64,000 nt of DNA, taken from contig SRSI01000028.1 of assembly GCA_005656395.1 (NCBI GenBank), positions 1,798,001 through 1,862,000 on the forward strand. Direction: 5' to 3'. Origin of the DNA: Strongyloides papillosus. Taxonomy: Eukaryota > Nematoda > Chromadorea > Rhabditida > Strongyloididae. A model generated the notes under the pieces. It worked only from the letters and a program-made list of their open reading frames with translations, was not told where the DNA came from and ran no database searches. Position numbers and translations under genes: made by a program. Shown piece by piece: positions 48,642 through 60,393 of the stretch (position 1 is the first letter of the stretch; the number at the start of each line of letters is the position of its first letter).

Positions 48642-50379
48642 TTAATATCCAAAATCAAGTATTTCTTCATCTTTCCTGTCATTGACATCGTAATCGTATA
48701 TCCCTTCTTCACTGCTAACTGCATTACTAGATTCTTCAGATTCATCAATTTTTTTAGATTCTTCCTCCGAAAAAGTGTAATTTATTGTTGGTGTAGCAGC
48801 ACTACTACTTGATTAAACATCCGTTACTTTATCACTTACTGTCGATTTTAGCATTTTACAAGTTTCAACTGATGTGGATGTAACTATACTACTTGTAGTG
48901 TTTGTTACTTTATCATTTACTGTCGATTCTGGTGTTTTACTAGCTTCAACTGATGTAGATGTAACTATACTAATTGGAGTATTCGTTACTTTTATGTTAA
49001 CTGTTGAATCAATTGATTTACTAGTTTCAAACGATTTTGGTGTAACTGTACTAATTTGAGTTCCCGTTACTTTTACTTTCACTGTTAAAACAATTGATTT
49101 ATTGGTTTTAACTGATTTCGGTATAACTTTGCTACTTGTTGGAGCAATTGTAACCTTATCACTTGTTGTCAGTTTTTTTGATGTACTAGTCCTAATTAAT
49201 TTCGATGTAACTGTAAGGAAAAAGGGCTTCTTTTTCCTTGTGAGAGTTGTTGTGAATATTGTGAAATATAGAATTGGCGCTAAAAGACTTGTACAATCTT
49301 TGTTTTGAAAGATATAAAAGATGATGAAATTGGGATTTTATTTAGTTATGCTAAAATGACTTTTTATGTTCTGTCATTATGTGTTTTATAATTTCTTCAC
49401 TCTCCCTACATTTTTATGTTGTCCCCCACGTTTACGTTATTAATTATTTTATTATTTTTTTTATTGTAATTTTTATTTCATGTTTGTGTTTAATTATAGG
49501 GGTGATAACGCCAGTCTTAATAAAATTTCTACTGTAACTTTATTACTTTTTGAAGCAACCAGAACTTTATTTTTTACTTTTGTTTTATTTAATAAAGTAG
49601 TTTTTGTTGTTTTACTTATAGTATAGTTTTTAAAGATTTTTTTGTTATCTGTGGTTTTATTGTCGTAGATTTCAGTTTGCTTTATTAAAGCTTTTTTAGT
49701 TGATGTTGTAGTTTTTAAACGAATTTGTTTATTCTCATCTCTTATATTTTTATTTATTATGAATGCATTTGGATTAGACTTAGGTGTTAATTTAGTTTGT
49801 TTGCATACATATTTATTATATGTTACTTGAAAAGGCTTAGTTATTTTAAATGTAGTTGGTTTAGGTGCAGTCTTATTTTGAAATACTTTCTTAGATGTAG
49901 ATTTTCTAAAGAAAGATTTTTTTGTTGCGGGATTCTTTCGAATAGTTTTTTTAGAACCGGTATTGGTAATAATTGGTCTTCTTATAACAATATCATAACG
50001 TGATTTTTGGAAATCTTTGTAGGTAACTTTGTATTTTTCACACGTTTTTTACGAAAGCGTCTGCGTAATTTTTTATCATTTTTGGCACCAATTCGTCTTC
50101 TATTTCCTCTCCTTTTAGGTGAACCACGATATAGTATTGGAATAATTTTAACACTTAACGGTCTATTTTTAACTCGACTTAAAAAAGTGTCGTCGTTTGG
50201 TAGTAAAAAATTATCATTATAAAAAAAAGGTTTTATTTCCTCTTGACTTTTAGTGTCCGAATCATACTCCGATAAAGGTTTATTAAAATTTTTTTCTTTT
50301 ATATTTTTTGAGAGTAATAACTATTGACATAATTAATTAATATAAAAATAGAAAGTTTAATAGGAAATAATTGGATCAT
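48642..50379 (-). pseudogene. Broken gene for a secreted Lys/Thr-rich protein with 27-residue repeats
   Basis: Reading the minus strand from ATG 50379, a signal peptide (MIQLFPIKLSIFILI) is followed by a Lys/Arg-rich region (PKRRGNRRRIGAK), a Lys/Thr region, about four tandem 27-residue Thr/Ser/Val repeats (TVNDKVTNTTSSIVTSTSVE), and an acidic end (SEEESKKIDESEESSN) stopping at 48642. The frame is broken three times: in a run of six T at 50304-50309, in a run of five T at 50034-50038 (each consistent with one missing base in a homopolymer), and by a TAA at 48815-48813. A ~315-bp non-coding block interrupts it at 49217-49531. It may be a pseudogene, or a real gene damaged by sequencing errors plus an intron. 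It resembles a structural or mucin-like secreted protein; no family is recognised. Confidence 0.65.
48820..49190. repeat. 81-bp tandem repeats inside the broken gene
   Basis: About four 81-bp units (27 codons), seen on the plus strand as recurring GTTACTTTATCANTTACTGT and ACTGATGTNGATGTAACTAT words. Units match best between 48830 and 49060 and diverge outward. Confidence 0.75.
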
Positions 50380-52832
50380 TTTAAGAATTTTTGAAATATT
50401 AAAATTGTAGAAACATTTAAATTTATTTTATATCAGTGAAATTTACTCAAACAACATATATCATTGCTGTTTATATGTGTGCTTACTATTGTAAATATAG
50501 ATTATTAGAAGTTTCATAATTTTTGAACAAATTTCAAGACAAAATTTTCTGGTGTTTTTGTCACCTTTCAGAAAAAAACAATATTTTCATAAATATTTGA
50601 CCAACTTTACCAATAGCTTCCTAAAAACAAATATAACAAGATAATTTATATTAATGTATTGAAATATAACAAAAATAATAGAAATAAGGATATTTTTCAA
50701 CAAAATAATAAAAATCATTTTATATTTCTAAAAAATGATAGAGAAAAGTTTTCTTATTTGTAGATTTACCTTTAAAAAAACCGCATAAAAAGTAAAGCGA
50801 TTACGAGTAAAACTATTTTGAAAATGATAAGAACTTGGATAGAAATATCGTGATAAATAACACTAATATTTTTTGGATAAAAGGTAATATTCTTGATAAA
50901 CATAGTGATGGAAAAAAATTTGATTGTGATAGCCACACTAATGATAGATTTTGTAATTTAAGATTAGTAAAAATTAAGTTGTGTTATCACTATTTTTTGC
51001 AATAATATTAATGTTTTGTTGAAAAACGTGCTTTAAAAAAATCTGTTTGTTGGTGTGGCTTCCAGTGGATAACAAAGTCTTAAATTAAAAAGTGGCTCAA
51101 TTTTCTTTTATAAGCTAAGATGCTGTTGCTACATTTTATATTGTGAGAGAATGTTGCAAAAGATAAAAATACTGTTAAATATATTTCAGTTGATAATGAT
51201 TCTATTTTGGAGAAAATTATCGAGCGCTAAAAAATACTAGAAGTTTTTGTATAAACAAATGTGATAATGATGTGAATGTTTTGTCTAGGAAAAAAATTAT
51301 TTATTCCTTATTCAGTACACCATTTATAAACGAAAACATTTTTATTACAACAACTATGTTAAAACATTTGAATTACTTCCGTATTAGTAGTGTGATGATA
51401 AATAAATCTTAAAAACTTAAGATTATATCTTATAAACTCTTTCATTTCATGATATATACTGTATAAAAAAGATGACTCTATCTAACTAAAAGAGTTAGAA
51501 ACTTTTATTATCTTAAGTGCTGCATTTTAAATTCACTTGTTCTGAATTACCCTTCATTTTGTGCAGAAAACTGACCTTACTAATAAAGATATCAAACCCA
51601 TTATAATTTCCAGATACAACTAGATTCTTAAACTTTTACTAAATTAAAATAATAAAAAAAATTAGCATTAATTAACCAAATTGTCCTTATCTAAACAAAA
51701 TAAAAATATTTAAATAAAAGCTTTAAATTCCCGCAAAAATATTTGTGACTTCCCATAATATTTGGAAACCTTTTTCGCAATTTCTCATGAAATTTATTTA
51801 ACATTCATATCAACTAAAATCAATACAATTGTTTTATGCTATAAAGGGTTTACTAAATAAGCCTATTGAAATAAAATTTGCTTACAAAAGCAATTAAATA
51901 CGATCAGGTTTCATTTAAATTATGATGATTTTGTATTTTAAAGCTAATTATTACTTTAGGAATTAAATTTTAATAACGTTAAATAAATTTCAAGAGATTT
52001 ATATGTTAAAACAATTATGTAAAAAATGCAGAATTGACGTTTTCACCAGCTTAAGCTGAATTGTATTTATGTTTGTACTCAAAATAATGATTCATTAATC
52101 ATTGTTAGACATAGTTTTCTTAGTAATAAAATCTTTTAAATGGAAATTGAATAAAATCAAATTGATGGCAAAAATAAGTCTCGATTTGCTCTGCAAAATG
52201 TCAAATATTTTGTCGCAGTAGATATATATTAAATGAGTTACAGCTAAATAAAAAAATATATAACAAAAGCATACATTTATTCTTAAGCAAACTGATAATA
52301 AAAGTATACATTTTTAATAGTTGTTTTAATTTTGAAGGATAGTTATTGTTATTTTGGTAATATCATAAAAATTTAGGATCATTGTTTATCGTGAAATCGC
52401 TTTAACAAGTTGTTTACCACATGTCATGGACTTTACCTTAATCTTTATAATTTTCGTTGAAAAAATTTAATGCAAATCTTCACATATTGTTTAAATATTA
52501 TAATAATAATAAGATTTAATTTTTTGTTATAATTTTTATCGTTATTGATAAATAACTTAATTTTCTATACATTTTATTACCCTATTGTATTGATAATAAT
52601 TATATAATTCACGTAATTCTATGATTTATTTATTATAAAAAATATATAAAAAAAGATATTAGACTGAAATATCTTTTACAAAAAATATTTAAATTCCTCC
52701 TATCTCAGAGAATAATGAATAACAACTTGAAATAAATTTTAAATTGTATTGTGAGTTTTATATTATCATTAGATAAAAACAATAAAATATTTTAAGATAA
52801 CTTATATATATTTTCTAAGTATATAATGGAAA
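50380..52832. other. 2.45-kb AT-rich gene-free region
   Basis: No ORF, RNA gene, transposon end or tandem repeat that I can support. Confidence 0.55.
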
Positions 52833-53947
52833 ATGGACTTTATAGAATATTCTTTTAATATATTTAATTTAACATTTGGTGTATTATCAAATATTATTGC
52901 CATTTATATTACACATCCTCTAAATTCTAAAGAGGGTAAATGTCAAGTTAATATTTTAATGATAATTCAGTTTATTATTAATATCATTACATCAATATTA
53001 TCTTCGGTTACAGGAATTAATACATTTATATATGATAATCATACTTTTGTTATATTAACATTTCTTAAGTGGTTACCGTACAATTTTCTACTATGGAGGG
53101 TAATTTACATTATAATACTAATTTTGATATATGTAACAATAATGTTTCCTGTTGGAATATTAGCTATTAAATGTATTGTATTAGTTAAAAATTTAAAAAT
53201 TACAGGATCTTGGTTATTTTTAGTAACTTTATGTTGCTTCCTAGTTAACCTATTAGTAGGACATGCTGCTTATACTATATCAAGTGAACAAATACCCAAT
53301 GATATATTTGTAAAATTCATCAACACATTTAAAATTAATAGTAATTTGTTTTCAAAAGATTCTATGGTGATAGGGTCTTTTATAGTAAGTAAAAATAAAC
53401 ATTAATTAATTATATTTTATAGAATATAAAAAATTTGATAGTTCCAATGATTGATTTAATTTTATATTTTGTTACAATGATCATTGTAATTTTTGTTTCT
53501 CTCTATAAGTATTTAAGTTACATAAAAACATTTCCAATGTCAGAAAGAACTAAAAAATTGCATATTCAATTTCTAAAGGTTAATCTTTTACAATCATGCA
53601 TACCGTTTATTATAACTATTCCTTTACCTATAATTTTTTATATTTTTGCTTCAGTGGATTGTGCGTATTATAATTTTCTTTTTGGAGAAATAATGTTAAA
53701 ACTTTTATGTACAATACCAACAGTAAATGCTATAACATATATATTTTTACCGAGTGTAAATAGAATGAAGTTTTTTTCAATTTTTATATTAAACAGAAAT
53801 AAATTGATTAATCTAAAAGCACGTAGTTTGTCATTTATTGAACCTGTTCAAGAAAACAACAATCAACATTTGAAGACTAAGAAAAATCGTGTTATACCTT
53901 TTCCATTACAAGGATCAAGAAGAATAAGCAAAATTTCGATAATATAA
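52833..53947 (+). CDS. Seven-transmembrane chemoreceptor-like protein (nematode serpentine receptor)
   Basis: Exons 52833-53384 and 53423-53947 (38-nt intron, GTAAGT...TTTTATAG) give 358 aa. Seven hydrophobic segments can be counted; TM1 begins at about residue 6 and TM7 contains IPTVNAITYIFLPSVNRMKF. That TM7 ending, with P..N..TY..LPSVNRMKF, and the lack of DRY/NPxxY resemble nematode serpentine receptor families (Str/Srh/Srd type) used in chemosensation. The short Lys/Arg/Ser-rich tail is cytoplasmic. An in-frame ATG occurs only at 52833; the ATG at 52826 is in another frame. The subfamily cannot be fixed by eye. Confidence 0.75.
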
Positions 53948-54940
53948 CATTATAATTATAAAAAAATTTTTTATTACTTATTTTATATTGTAATAAATTA
54001 TATTTGTAAATTTGAATTAGGTTAATATTTACTTTAATAAATTGTTTATTAATAATTTTTTATTTAATTGAATTAGCATTACTTTTTTGATGTTACAAAT
54101 TAAATGCTAATGTTACTGGAAATAAAGTTTATTTAATAACATTTAAAAAAATTTTTTTCTTCACTATTTAAATTAGTGCATATGTTATTGCAGCTTTAAC
54201 AACATATTTTATAAATGCAAATATGAAGACTGAAGAAAAAAAATATAATTAAACGATATGTTTATTTTAAAATAATTTTATTAGCACAACAAAACCATTT
54301 TAATTATTAAAATTCTGTTAATAAGTCAAAAAGAAATTTATTCGACTATTATGAGACCCTAAAATCGCTGAATGAAATTTCTTTGCAGTATTTTATCACA
54401 ATGTTTTATTTTTTGGATCTTGTAAAATATATAAAATTTTTAAATAATTGATCGCCAATTGAGGGTGGATCTGACATTAATGGAAGAAGAAATAAGGTTA
54501 ATATGTAAATTTGTTCTTCCTAGTCTACCGTAACAAGAAACAAAACGTTACAGACAATATTTAAATATGTTTATTATCAAATTTAAACATTAAAAGTTCA
54601 AGTAAATAATATAACAACAATCTAAATATATAAATATTAAAATTTTTGAAAATTTCATCAATTAAATGGTCTTTCCATAGTTTTTCAAAAAATGATAATA
54701 TTTTCTACTGCTTTTCTTTAATTTTTATTATGGATATGAAGATAATAATTATAGTTATACTGTACTATTTTAATAGAATATAAAAATGATTTTTGCGCTT
54801 CTTGACAGTAAATATAATAGTTTAAACTAGAATTTTTTTAAGATATATAGATACAATTAGAAATTTGATAACGTAATAATTTTAATTACTTAAGTGAAAT
54901 TTTTTTAAAATTTGTATAATAATAAGAATTTATTTATTTT
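53948..54940. other. AT-rich spacer
   Basis: About 1 kb with no gene or repeat recognised. Confidence 0.5.
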
Positions 54941-54947
54941 AGTTGAA

Positions 54948-55919
54948 ATGTTTAATATATTATTATTTACTATATTGCTGAAATTTCTTCCTTTTATTAC
55001 TAAACAGCAAACATTGCCAAGTAAGGTTTTTTTAGTATTTCCTCTACTGATAGAATTTTTTTTAGATATTCATGTTACGGACTATGAAATTATAGATGTA
55101 GTTAACTCTTTTTATCAATACGATTACAATGCAGCTAGAAAAAATGAAATATCAATAAATTATCAGGGACATACTAATCTACAAAGTATGGATGATCGTG
55201 CACCATCGCCATTATTTAGTTATGTTGATCCTAATATAGAAAAAAGACCAACATTTCTAACATTTCGTAGATTAATGAATAATTATAATCCTAAAGTTGG
55301 AGTCCAGGAAACAATAACACAAAAAGAACTGATTGAAATAGATGCATTTTTGTTAGCTATTATGAATACAACAATTGCAAAACAATTTTTTATATTCTTA
55401 AGTTCAAAAAATCATCCATTTGCTAGAGATAGAAATACCTTAGTAGAAAATTTAAAACAACTTTGGTTTCATCCTTATTCAAGATCAAGAGGTATATTAG
55501 ATAGTTCTGGATTCGAGCACGTTTTTATGGGTGAACTTAAAAATAACGAAGTCTCAGGATTACATAATTGGTTTAGATTTTATGTACTCGAGTCAAGAGG
55601 AGAAAGTAGTAACTTTGACTACAAGGGTTACATCGTACAAAGGTTTGGGACTATGGGATCAGTACAATTTTCTTGGAGAGGATATTACAAGAAAGGTGGA
55701 AGCTTCTTTATAGCTACTTCACCAGAATTTGACTTTTTTACTTTTACTTTATGCTTTCTTTTTCGGAGAGGAAGTAGTGGGTGTAATATTGAAATCAATG
55801 GTTGTCCAGCTACAATTACTGTACATGACTTTCGATATAATAACAGAATATTTGTTGGGAGTGCGTATCCAAATATTGGAACAATGACAGAAGAATGTAA
55901 AATTTACAATTCCAGGTAA
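54948..55919 (+). CDS. EndoU-family endoribonuclease, secreted
   Basis: XendoU-type enzymes cleave RNA at uridines and leave 2',3'-cyclic phosphates. Exons 54948-55020 and 55066-55919 give 308 aa. The intron (55021-55065, GTAAGG...TTTTTTTTAG) is 45 nt with no in-frame stop, so an unspliced reading adds 15 false residues. ATG 54948 follows an acceptor-like TTATTTTAG ending at 54942. The first ~18 residues are a signal peptide. The core has GFEHVFMGELKNNEVSGLHN: H176, a nearby Glu and H191 match the two catalytic His of XendoU, and a Lys in YYKKGGSFFIATSPEF (about 233-234) fits the third catalytic residue. Secretion suggests a digestive or host-facing role, but that is inference. Confidence 0.9.
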   Translation: MFNILLFTILLKFLPFITKQQTLPSKVFLVFPLLIEFFLDIHVTDYEIIDVVNSFYQYDYNAARKNEISINYQGHTNLQSMDDRAPSPLFSYVDPNIEKRPTFLTFRRLMNNYNPKVGVQETITQKELIEIDAFLLAIMNTTIAKQFFIFLSSKNHPFARDRNTLVENLKQLWFHPYSRSRGILDSSGFEHVFMGELKNNEVSGLHNWFRFYVLESRGESSNFDYKGYIVQRFGTMGSVQFSWRGYYKKGGSFFIATSPEFDFFTFTLCFLFRRGSSGCNIEINGCPATITVHDFRYNNRIFVGSAYPNIGTMTEECKIYNSR

Positions 55920-56091
55920 TCGAAGATGATTTTTTATCATAAATTTAAAAATTATTAATATTTTAATTATATCTATTCGTATATAATCATTTTTAGAGTA
56001 TCATTTGATAAATAAAATAAGTTTTATTGATAAATAATAAATTTATTTAATCATTCTTTAGATTATCAATATTATGTATTGATAGAAAATA

Positions 56092-57386
56092 CGAGGGTCA
56101 TTCAATAAGTAAAGAGACAAATGATCATAACTCAAAAATTTGTTATCTTATAAATCTCAAGTTTTACTCATTTTTTGACATAATTCCCTGTTACATTTAT
56201 ACACTTGTCCGATCGTTTTACGAGCTTTCTAATGCCAATGGCAAAGAAATTTTTACCCTGAGATCTTAGTCATTTCTGTATTTTTTCTTTACCTCTTCAT
56301 TATCGTTAAATCTTACTCAACGAAAAGAATCTTTGAGAAGCCCAAAGAAAATAAAAAACTGATTATTTACGGTATGGACTGTACTGTGAATGTGGCAAAA
56401 TCTCTAAACTAAGCCTTTTTGCTTCTTTTTTTATGATAGTTCAGTTTACTTTGAATTAACGAATGAACTGTCCTTACACTTTTACCACATTTTTTCAGAA
56501 ATTTGCACGATTCATACAGTTTCTACCATATTGATTAAGCATCCGTAGATATATTTCGGAAGGTTTAACCTTTTCTGAGACATGGAATCTTTTTACAAAA
56601 TGCTGTTCCTCCAAATTACAGTTTTTAAGTGGGGATACCATCATTAGATATTAGGTTGTTCAACAGAAAATGTCGCTTTTACTGTTAGAGCTAGAGATAT
56701 AAAAGATACATTTTTAGTCGAACGATATAATATTTATGGCTTTTAAGTGATTGGAAACAGTTCCAACACTGACATCCGATTTATCTGCGAACTCCTGAAC
56801 AGTTATTCTTTAATTTGGTTCCACCATTCTCGTTTTCAACAACATTTACTTCGCGAGAATTCCCCTTTTGTTGAAGACTGATATCTCCATCTCAAAATTT
56901 CTGGAAACAACGTTGTATGGTCCGTTTGTTAGTAGACCCTTGGCCAAATGCTTCACTAACTTTCATTGAAGTTTTGGCTTCTGCTTGGCTAAGTTTGAAC
57001 TTGTACAATTAGATTGGTCGAAAACCTATTTTTGAAACAACATCTTTTTAAGATAATAACAACTTTACAATAGTTGAGAACAAAATGCAAAAACATGATT
57101 CTGATAGTCCTTGTTTTGCTCTACAAAATGGTATATATCTTGTAGCAATATGTGTATGTATAATGAAATTATCATAATTTAAAGATTGACTATCATAAAA
57201 GCGACATTTTCAGTCGAAAAACCTAGTAGTTAAATGTAGTTAATTTATAGCGGAAAATTTTTATTGCAAATTATGTAAAAATAATGAAAACAGTTCTTAT
57301 TTCATGATTTATTTCTTGTCATCGTTTTTATTTTGCTATTTTTTTACCCATGATAATTTGTCTCTTTACTTTTTGAATGACCCTCG
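56092..57386 (-). mobile_element. Mariner-family element A, copy 1, interrupted by another mariner
   Basis: Ends are CGAGGGTCATTCAATAAGTA (left) and its near-complement on the right, ending ...TGACCCTCG at 57386, with TA on both sides (56090-56091 and 57387-57388). The element matches copy 2 at 59069-59928. Minus-strand frames hold fragments of a mariner transposase, heavily broken. Without the nested insertion it is about 717 bp, so it is a deleted, non-autonomous copy. Confidence 0.85.
56651..57226 (-). mobile_element. Mariner element B nested inside element A
   Basis: Flanked by TA at 56649-56650 and 57227-57228. The 31-bp TIRs share AAAATGTCGCTTTTA and match at 27 positions. The minus strand retains a transposase N-terminus in pieces, including FADKSDVSVGTVSNHLK, a helix-turn-helix typical of mariner, with stops between. 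At 576 bp it is a decayed fragment. Its start (TTAGGTTGTT) resembles the mariner at 41160. Confidence 0.85.
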
Positions 57387-57388
57387 TA

Positions 57389-57597
57389 CATGAAATAAAT
57401 TTTTATTTAAAACTTTTCATTCTATTAAATATTAGTATTCAAAATTAAAATTACATCTTTAAAACTATATTAATGATAAATTGGCAAATTTTTAAAGCAT
57501 AAATGAAAATTGTTATATTTTTAGTGCTAAATTGGTAATATCTGACTAGATTAAATAGAAAAACATTATAAAAATAGCCTGATCATTATAAAAACTA
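57389..57597. other. Spacer between mariner and tRNA
   Basis: AT-rich, nothing recognised. The A-run just left of the tRNA (57591-57594) is T-rich on the tRNA strand and can serve as the Pol III terminator. Confidence 0.45.
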
Positions 57598-57669
57598 TGG
57601 AGACTGCGGGAATCGAACACGCGACTTCTCGCATGCAAAGCGAGCACTCTACCGCTGAGTTAAGTCCCC
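57598..57669 (-). tRNA. tRNA-Ala (TGC anticodon)
   Basis: The complement folds as a cloverleaf: acceptor stem GGGGACT/AGTCTCC (one G-T pair), D-arm CTCAGCGGTAGAG, anticodon stem CTCGC/GCGAG with loop TTTGCAT, so anticodon TGC, and T-arm GCGTGTTCGATTCCCGC. The A and B boxes are intact and no intron is present. The discriminator base is A. The acceptor stem pairs fully, so it is likely functional. Confidence 0.95.
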
Positions 57670-58528
57670 TGCTGTCGCGAGGTACACCTGATTGGCCACC
57701 AATTCTTCTCAAATTTGAGAGTACTCCTAATAGAGAAAAAGAAAAAACATTATTCCAACAAAGCGAAAATTAAATAATTAATAGTTTATCAAAAAAGAGG
57801 AAAGGATATAAGTTATGATAATAATAAAAAAATTGATAAACTATAAAAAACAAAAATCTGGGAAATTTGTTTTTCAAATTTTAATAAATGAGCATCATAT
57901 ATTATTTACTTGCTGGGCAATCATGATATGTACGAGAGAAAATTTCATGATTTGCCAGCGTATATTTGATTGGGAGCCAATCAGATACGACTCGTTGTCG
58001 TGGCACTATTTTTCTCATATTCATAACAAGTTATTTTACTAAAAAGCACGGTTAATTATGGAAATTGTTTTATAATTAAATTAAATGTTAAGTATTAAAG
58101 TCAAATGATCATTTATAAGTCAGAAATTTATAAAATATGTAATATCAGTAAAATTATAATAAATTCTAGGTAGTTCCAGAAAGTAATTCAATTGTCTATA
58201 TAAGCTAAGAATTTTGATGATTATTATTTTATGTGTTTACATATTTGGTTACCTAATAAATTGTTAAAAGGATCGGCAGTTATTTTATCTTAAAATTTAC
58301 TTTTCATAATATCATAAATATATCTTCGATAATATTATCAACCCTTTAAAAGTACTCTATAATATTATTTCAATAAACAGAGTAATGTAAAGGTTTTTTC
58401 ATTACAGTATAATCTAAATTTTTATATAACGTAATCCAGTCATCTTTTCCGTCAGCCATAGTTCTAGAAGTTTCTGTCTTGTGGTCATATTAAAACATAA
58501 ATTCATTATTTACTACAAAATAAGGTAC
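57670..58528. other. Spacer with one imperfect hairpin
   Basis: AT-rich. At 57912-57959 an imperfect hairpin (GCTGGGCAATCATGATATG pairing with a 3' arm ending TTTGCCAGC) has about 15 paired bases and a ~9-nt loop. I accept no protein-coding gene here. Confidence 0.45.
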
Positions 58529-58529
58529 T

Positions 58530-59015
58530 TTATGGTTTAATCTCCCCAGAAGATATTGTCTTTAATGGCTATTGAAGATAGTTTTTAATTATTTTTAAAT
58601 AAGCAATATAAAATTTAGCTATTTATAAATATTTATCATCAAAAAAACTTTTTAAAATTAAATTAAAAATATTAGATTTTAAAAATTTAATTGTAGAAAT
58701 TTCAAATATTATTTAAGAATCACCTTTATTAAAGTACCCTCTCTGCATATCAAAAATGACAAGAGTATCTTTTTTTGCCTTTCCCTTCGTACTTCTATTA
58801 AGGTTGAGTAAGTTCTATCATTCACTGGTTCAAAGAATTTTAACTCTCCTAGAGATTTTGTAATTAGTGATTTTTCACTAGAAAACCACTTTTTTCTAAC
58901 AGTTTGTCGATAATAGTTCATTCATCAACTCATATGCAATAATTCGTTTGATAATAGTTCGTTTTTATGTGTCTTATTTGAAGGGACAGAACCCAAAAGT
59001 ACGCAAAATAATAAA
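58530..59015 (+). repeat. Dispersed repeat, copy 2 (related to 38010-38510)
   Basis: Same order of landmarks as copy 1: CCAGAAGATA, CTTTAATGG, AGAATCACC, AAGAGTATC, CACTTTTTT, TAGTTCGTTTTTA. On the minus strand a 70-codon frame (58921-58709) contains LGELKFFEPVND, which aligns with LGKLKVFGSVND in copy 1. The repeat therefore derives from a coding element of unknown type. It ends about 50 bp before mariner A copy 2. Confidence 0.65.
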
Positions 59016-59068
59016 CAACTTTACAAGAATTTTTGCATATATATGTTACTTATTTGTATTTAAATATA

Positions 59069-59928
59069 CGAGGGTCATTCAATATGTACAGAGGTAAATG
59101 GTTATATCTAAAAAATTTATTATCGTATAGATCCTATATTCTACTCATTTTTCGACGTAATCTCCTCCTGCATTTATACACTAGCCCCATCTTTCCACAA
59201 GCTTTCTTTTGACAATGGTAAAAAAATTTTTATCCTAAGATTTTAGAAATTTAATTATTTTTCCTTTACTCTTCCATTATCGTTATGTTTTACTCAACGT
59301 AACGAATCTTTGAGGGATCCAAACAAACAAAAATTTGATGGTTAAGGGTCAGAATTATACTGTTAGTGTGGCAAGATCACCAACCAATTCATATCGCACC
59401 TTTTCTAATGGTTCATATTATTTTGAATTACCGAATGAACTATGCTTACACCCAGACCACATTTTTCAGCAGTTTTTTTAACTGTAACTCGTCAGTTTTC
59501 CTGGATATATCCATCAATTCGTAGTTCAAGAGCTTGAGTTAGAACGTTATTTGATCTTTTTTCACGTTGTTTATCGACAACACTTTCTCGACTTTTCTTG
59601 AGTTGATTAACCAATTTATAGGAATTTACACAATTTATACATGTCCTACCATATTGCTTCAACATCTGAGAGTAAATTTCAGAAAATTTAACCTTTTCTG
59701 GAACGAGAAATCTTATTACATAACGTTGTTCTTTCAAAGTACATTTTCCGAAAGAAGATGCCTTAATTAGATAATAAAAGTAGTTCAGCTATGTGAAAAA
59801 TTTTTTAGGCATATTTTGAATAAAAGATGAAAACTGTTCTCATTCTGTGACTTACTATCTATCGTCATTTTTATTTTGGTATTTGTTACCTATAGTTTTT
59901 TGTCTCTCTACTTATTTAATGACCCTCG
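59069..59928 (-). mobile_element. Mariner-family element A, copy 2, uninterrupted
   Basis: Ends are CGAGGGTCATTCAATATGTA and the complement ...TGACCCTCG, flanked by TA (59067-59068, 59929-59930). An 81-codon minus-strand frame (59737-59492) is the transposase N-terminus (KVKFSEIYSQMLKQYG, then KKSRESVVDKQREKRSNN). C-terminal fragments such as FCLFGSLKDSLR follow after the loss of the catalytic middle. At 860 bp it is a deleted copy. Its internal TTAGATAATAAAAG shows the empty site that is filled by element B in copy 1. Confidence 0.85.
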
Positions 59929-59930
59929 TA

Positions 59931-60393
59931 CATATTCGGATCAATTTGTATAGATTGTTGATATTGTAAGTCAATTGCTGACATACTTTCAGTATTGAAA
60001 TATTTTTTTATACATTTTCTGGTTGAAAAGTCCGTAATTATATTTTAATACTAAATTTATAAATAGATTAAATTGTATATATAATTAATACAAACATCCA
60101 CATAAAGTAATATTTTATAGGTGTTTAGCAATAATATTTAAATATAAATGTTATGCTCTTCAATTGATTGTACTTCTCACAATAAATATAAGTAAAAATC
60201 ACCCGATTTTGAGGCTCCACTTTATTTAGGTTCGTGCACTCAAAACCTTTTGCTTTTCTTTTTCCGGTGTTTACCAAAAAGACAGAAAATTTTCTGACAA
60301 TTAGGAAATCCCTACTATTATCTATTATTTAGCTAAATGTCCACTCATATTGTATTTCAATCGTACTAACTATAATTTTACGTTAAAACAAGC
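59931..60393. other. AT-rich spacer
   Basis: No supportable gene or repeat. Confidence 0.45.

Noticed and set aside
57815..58042. 75-codon ORF right of the tRNA
   Set aside because: Overlaps the hairpin; no motif and the ends look random.
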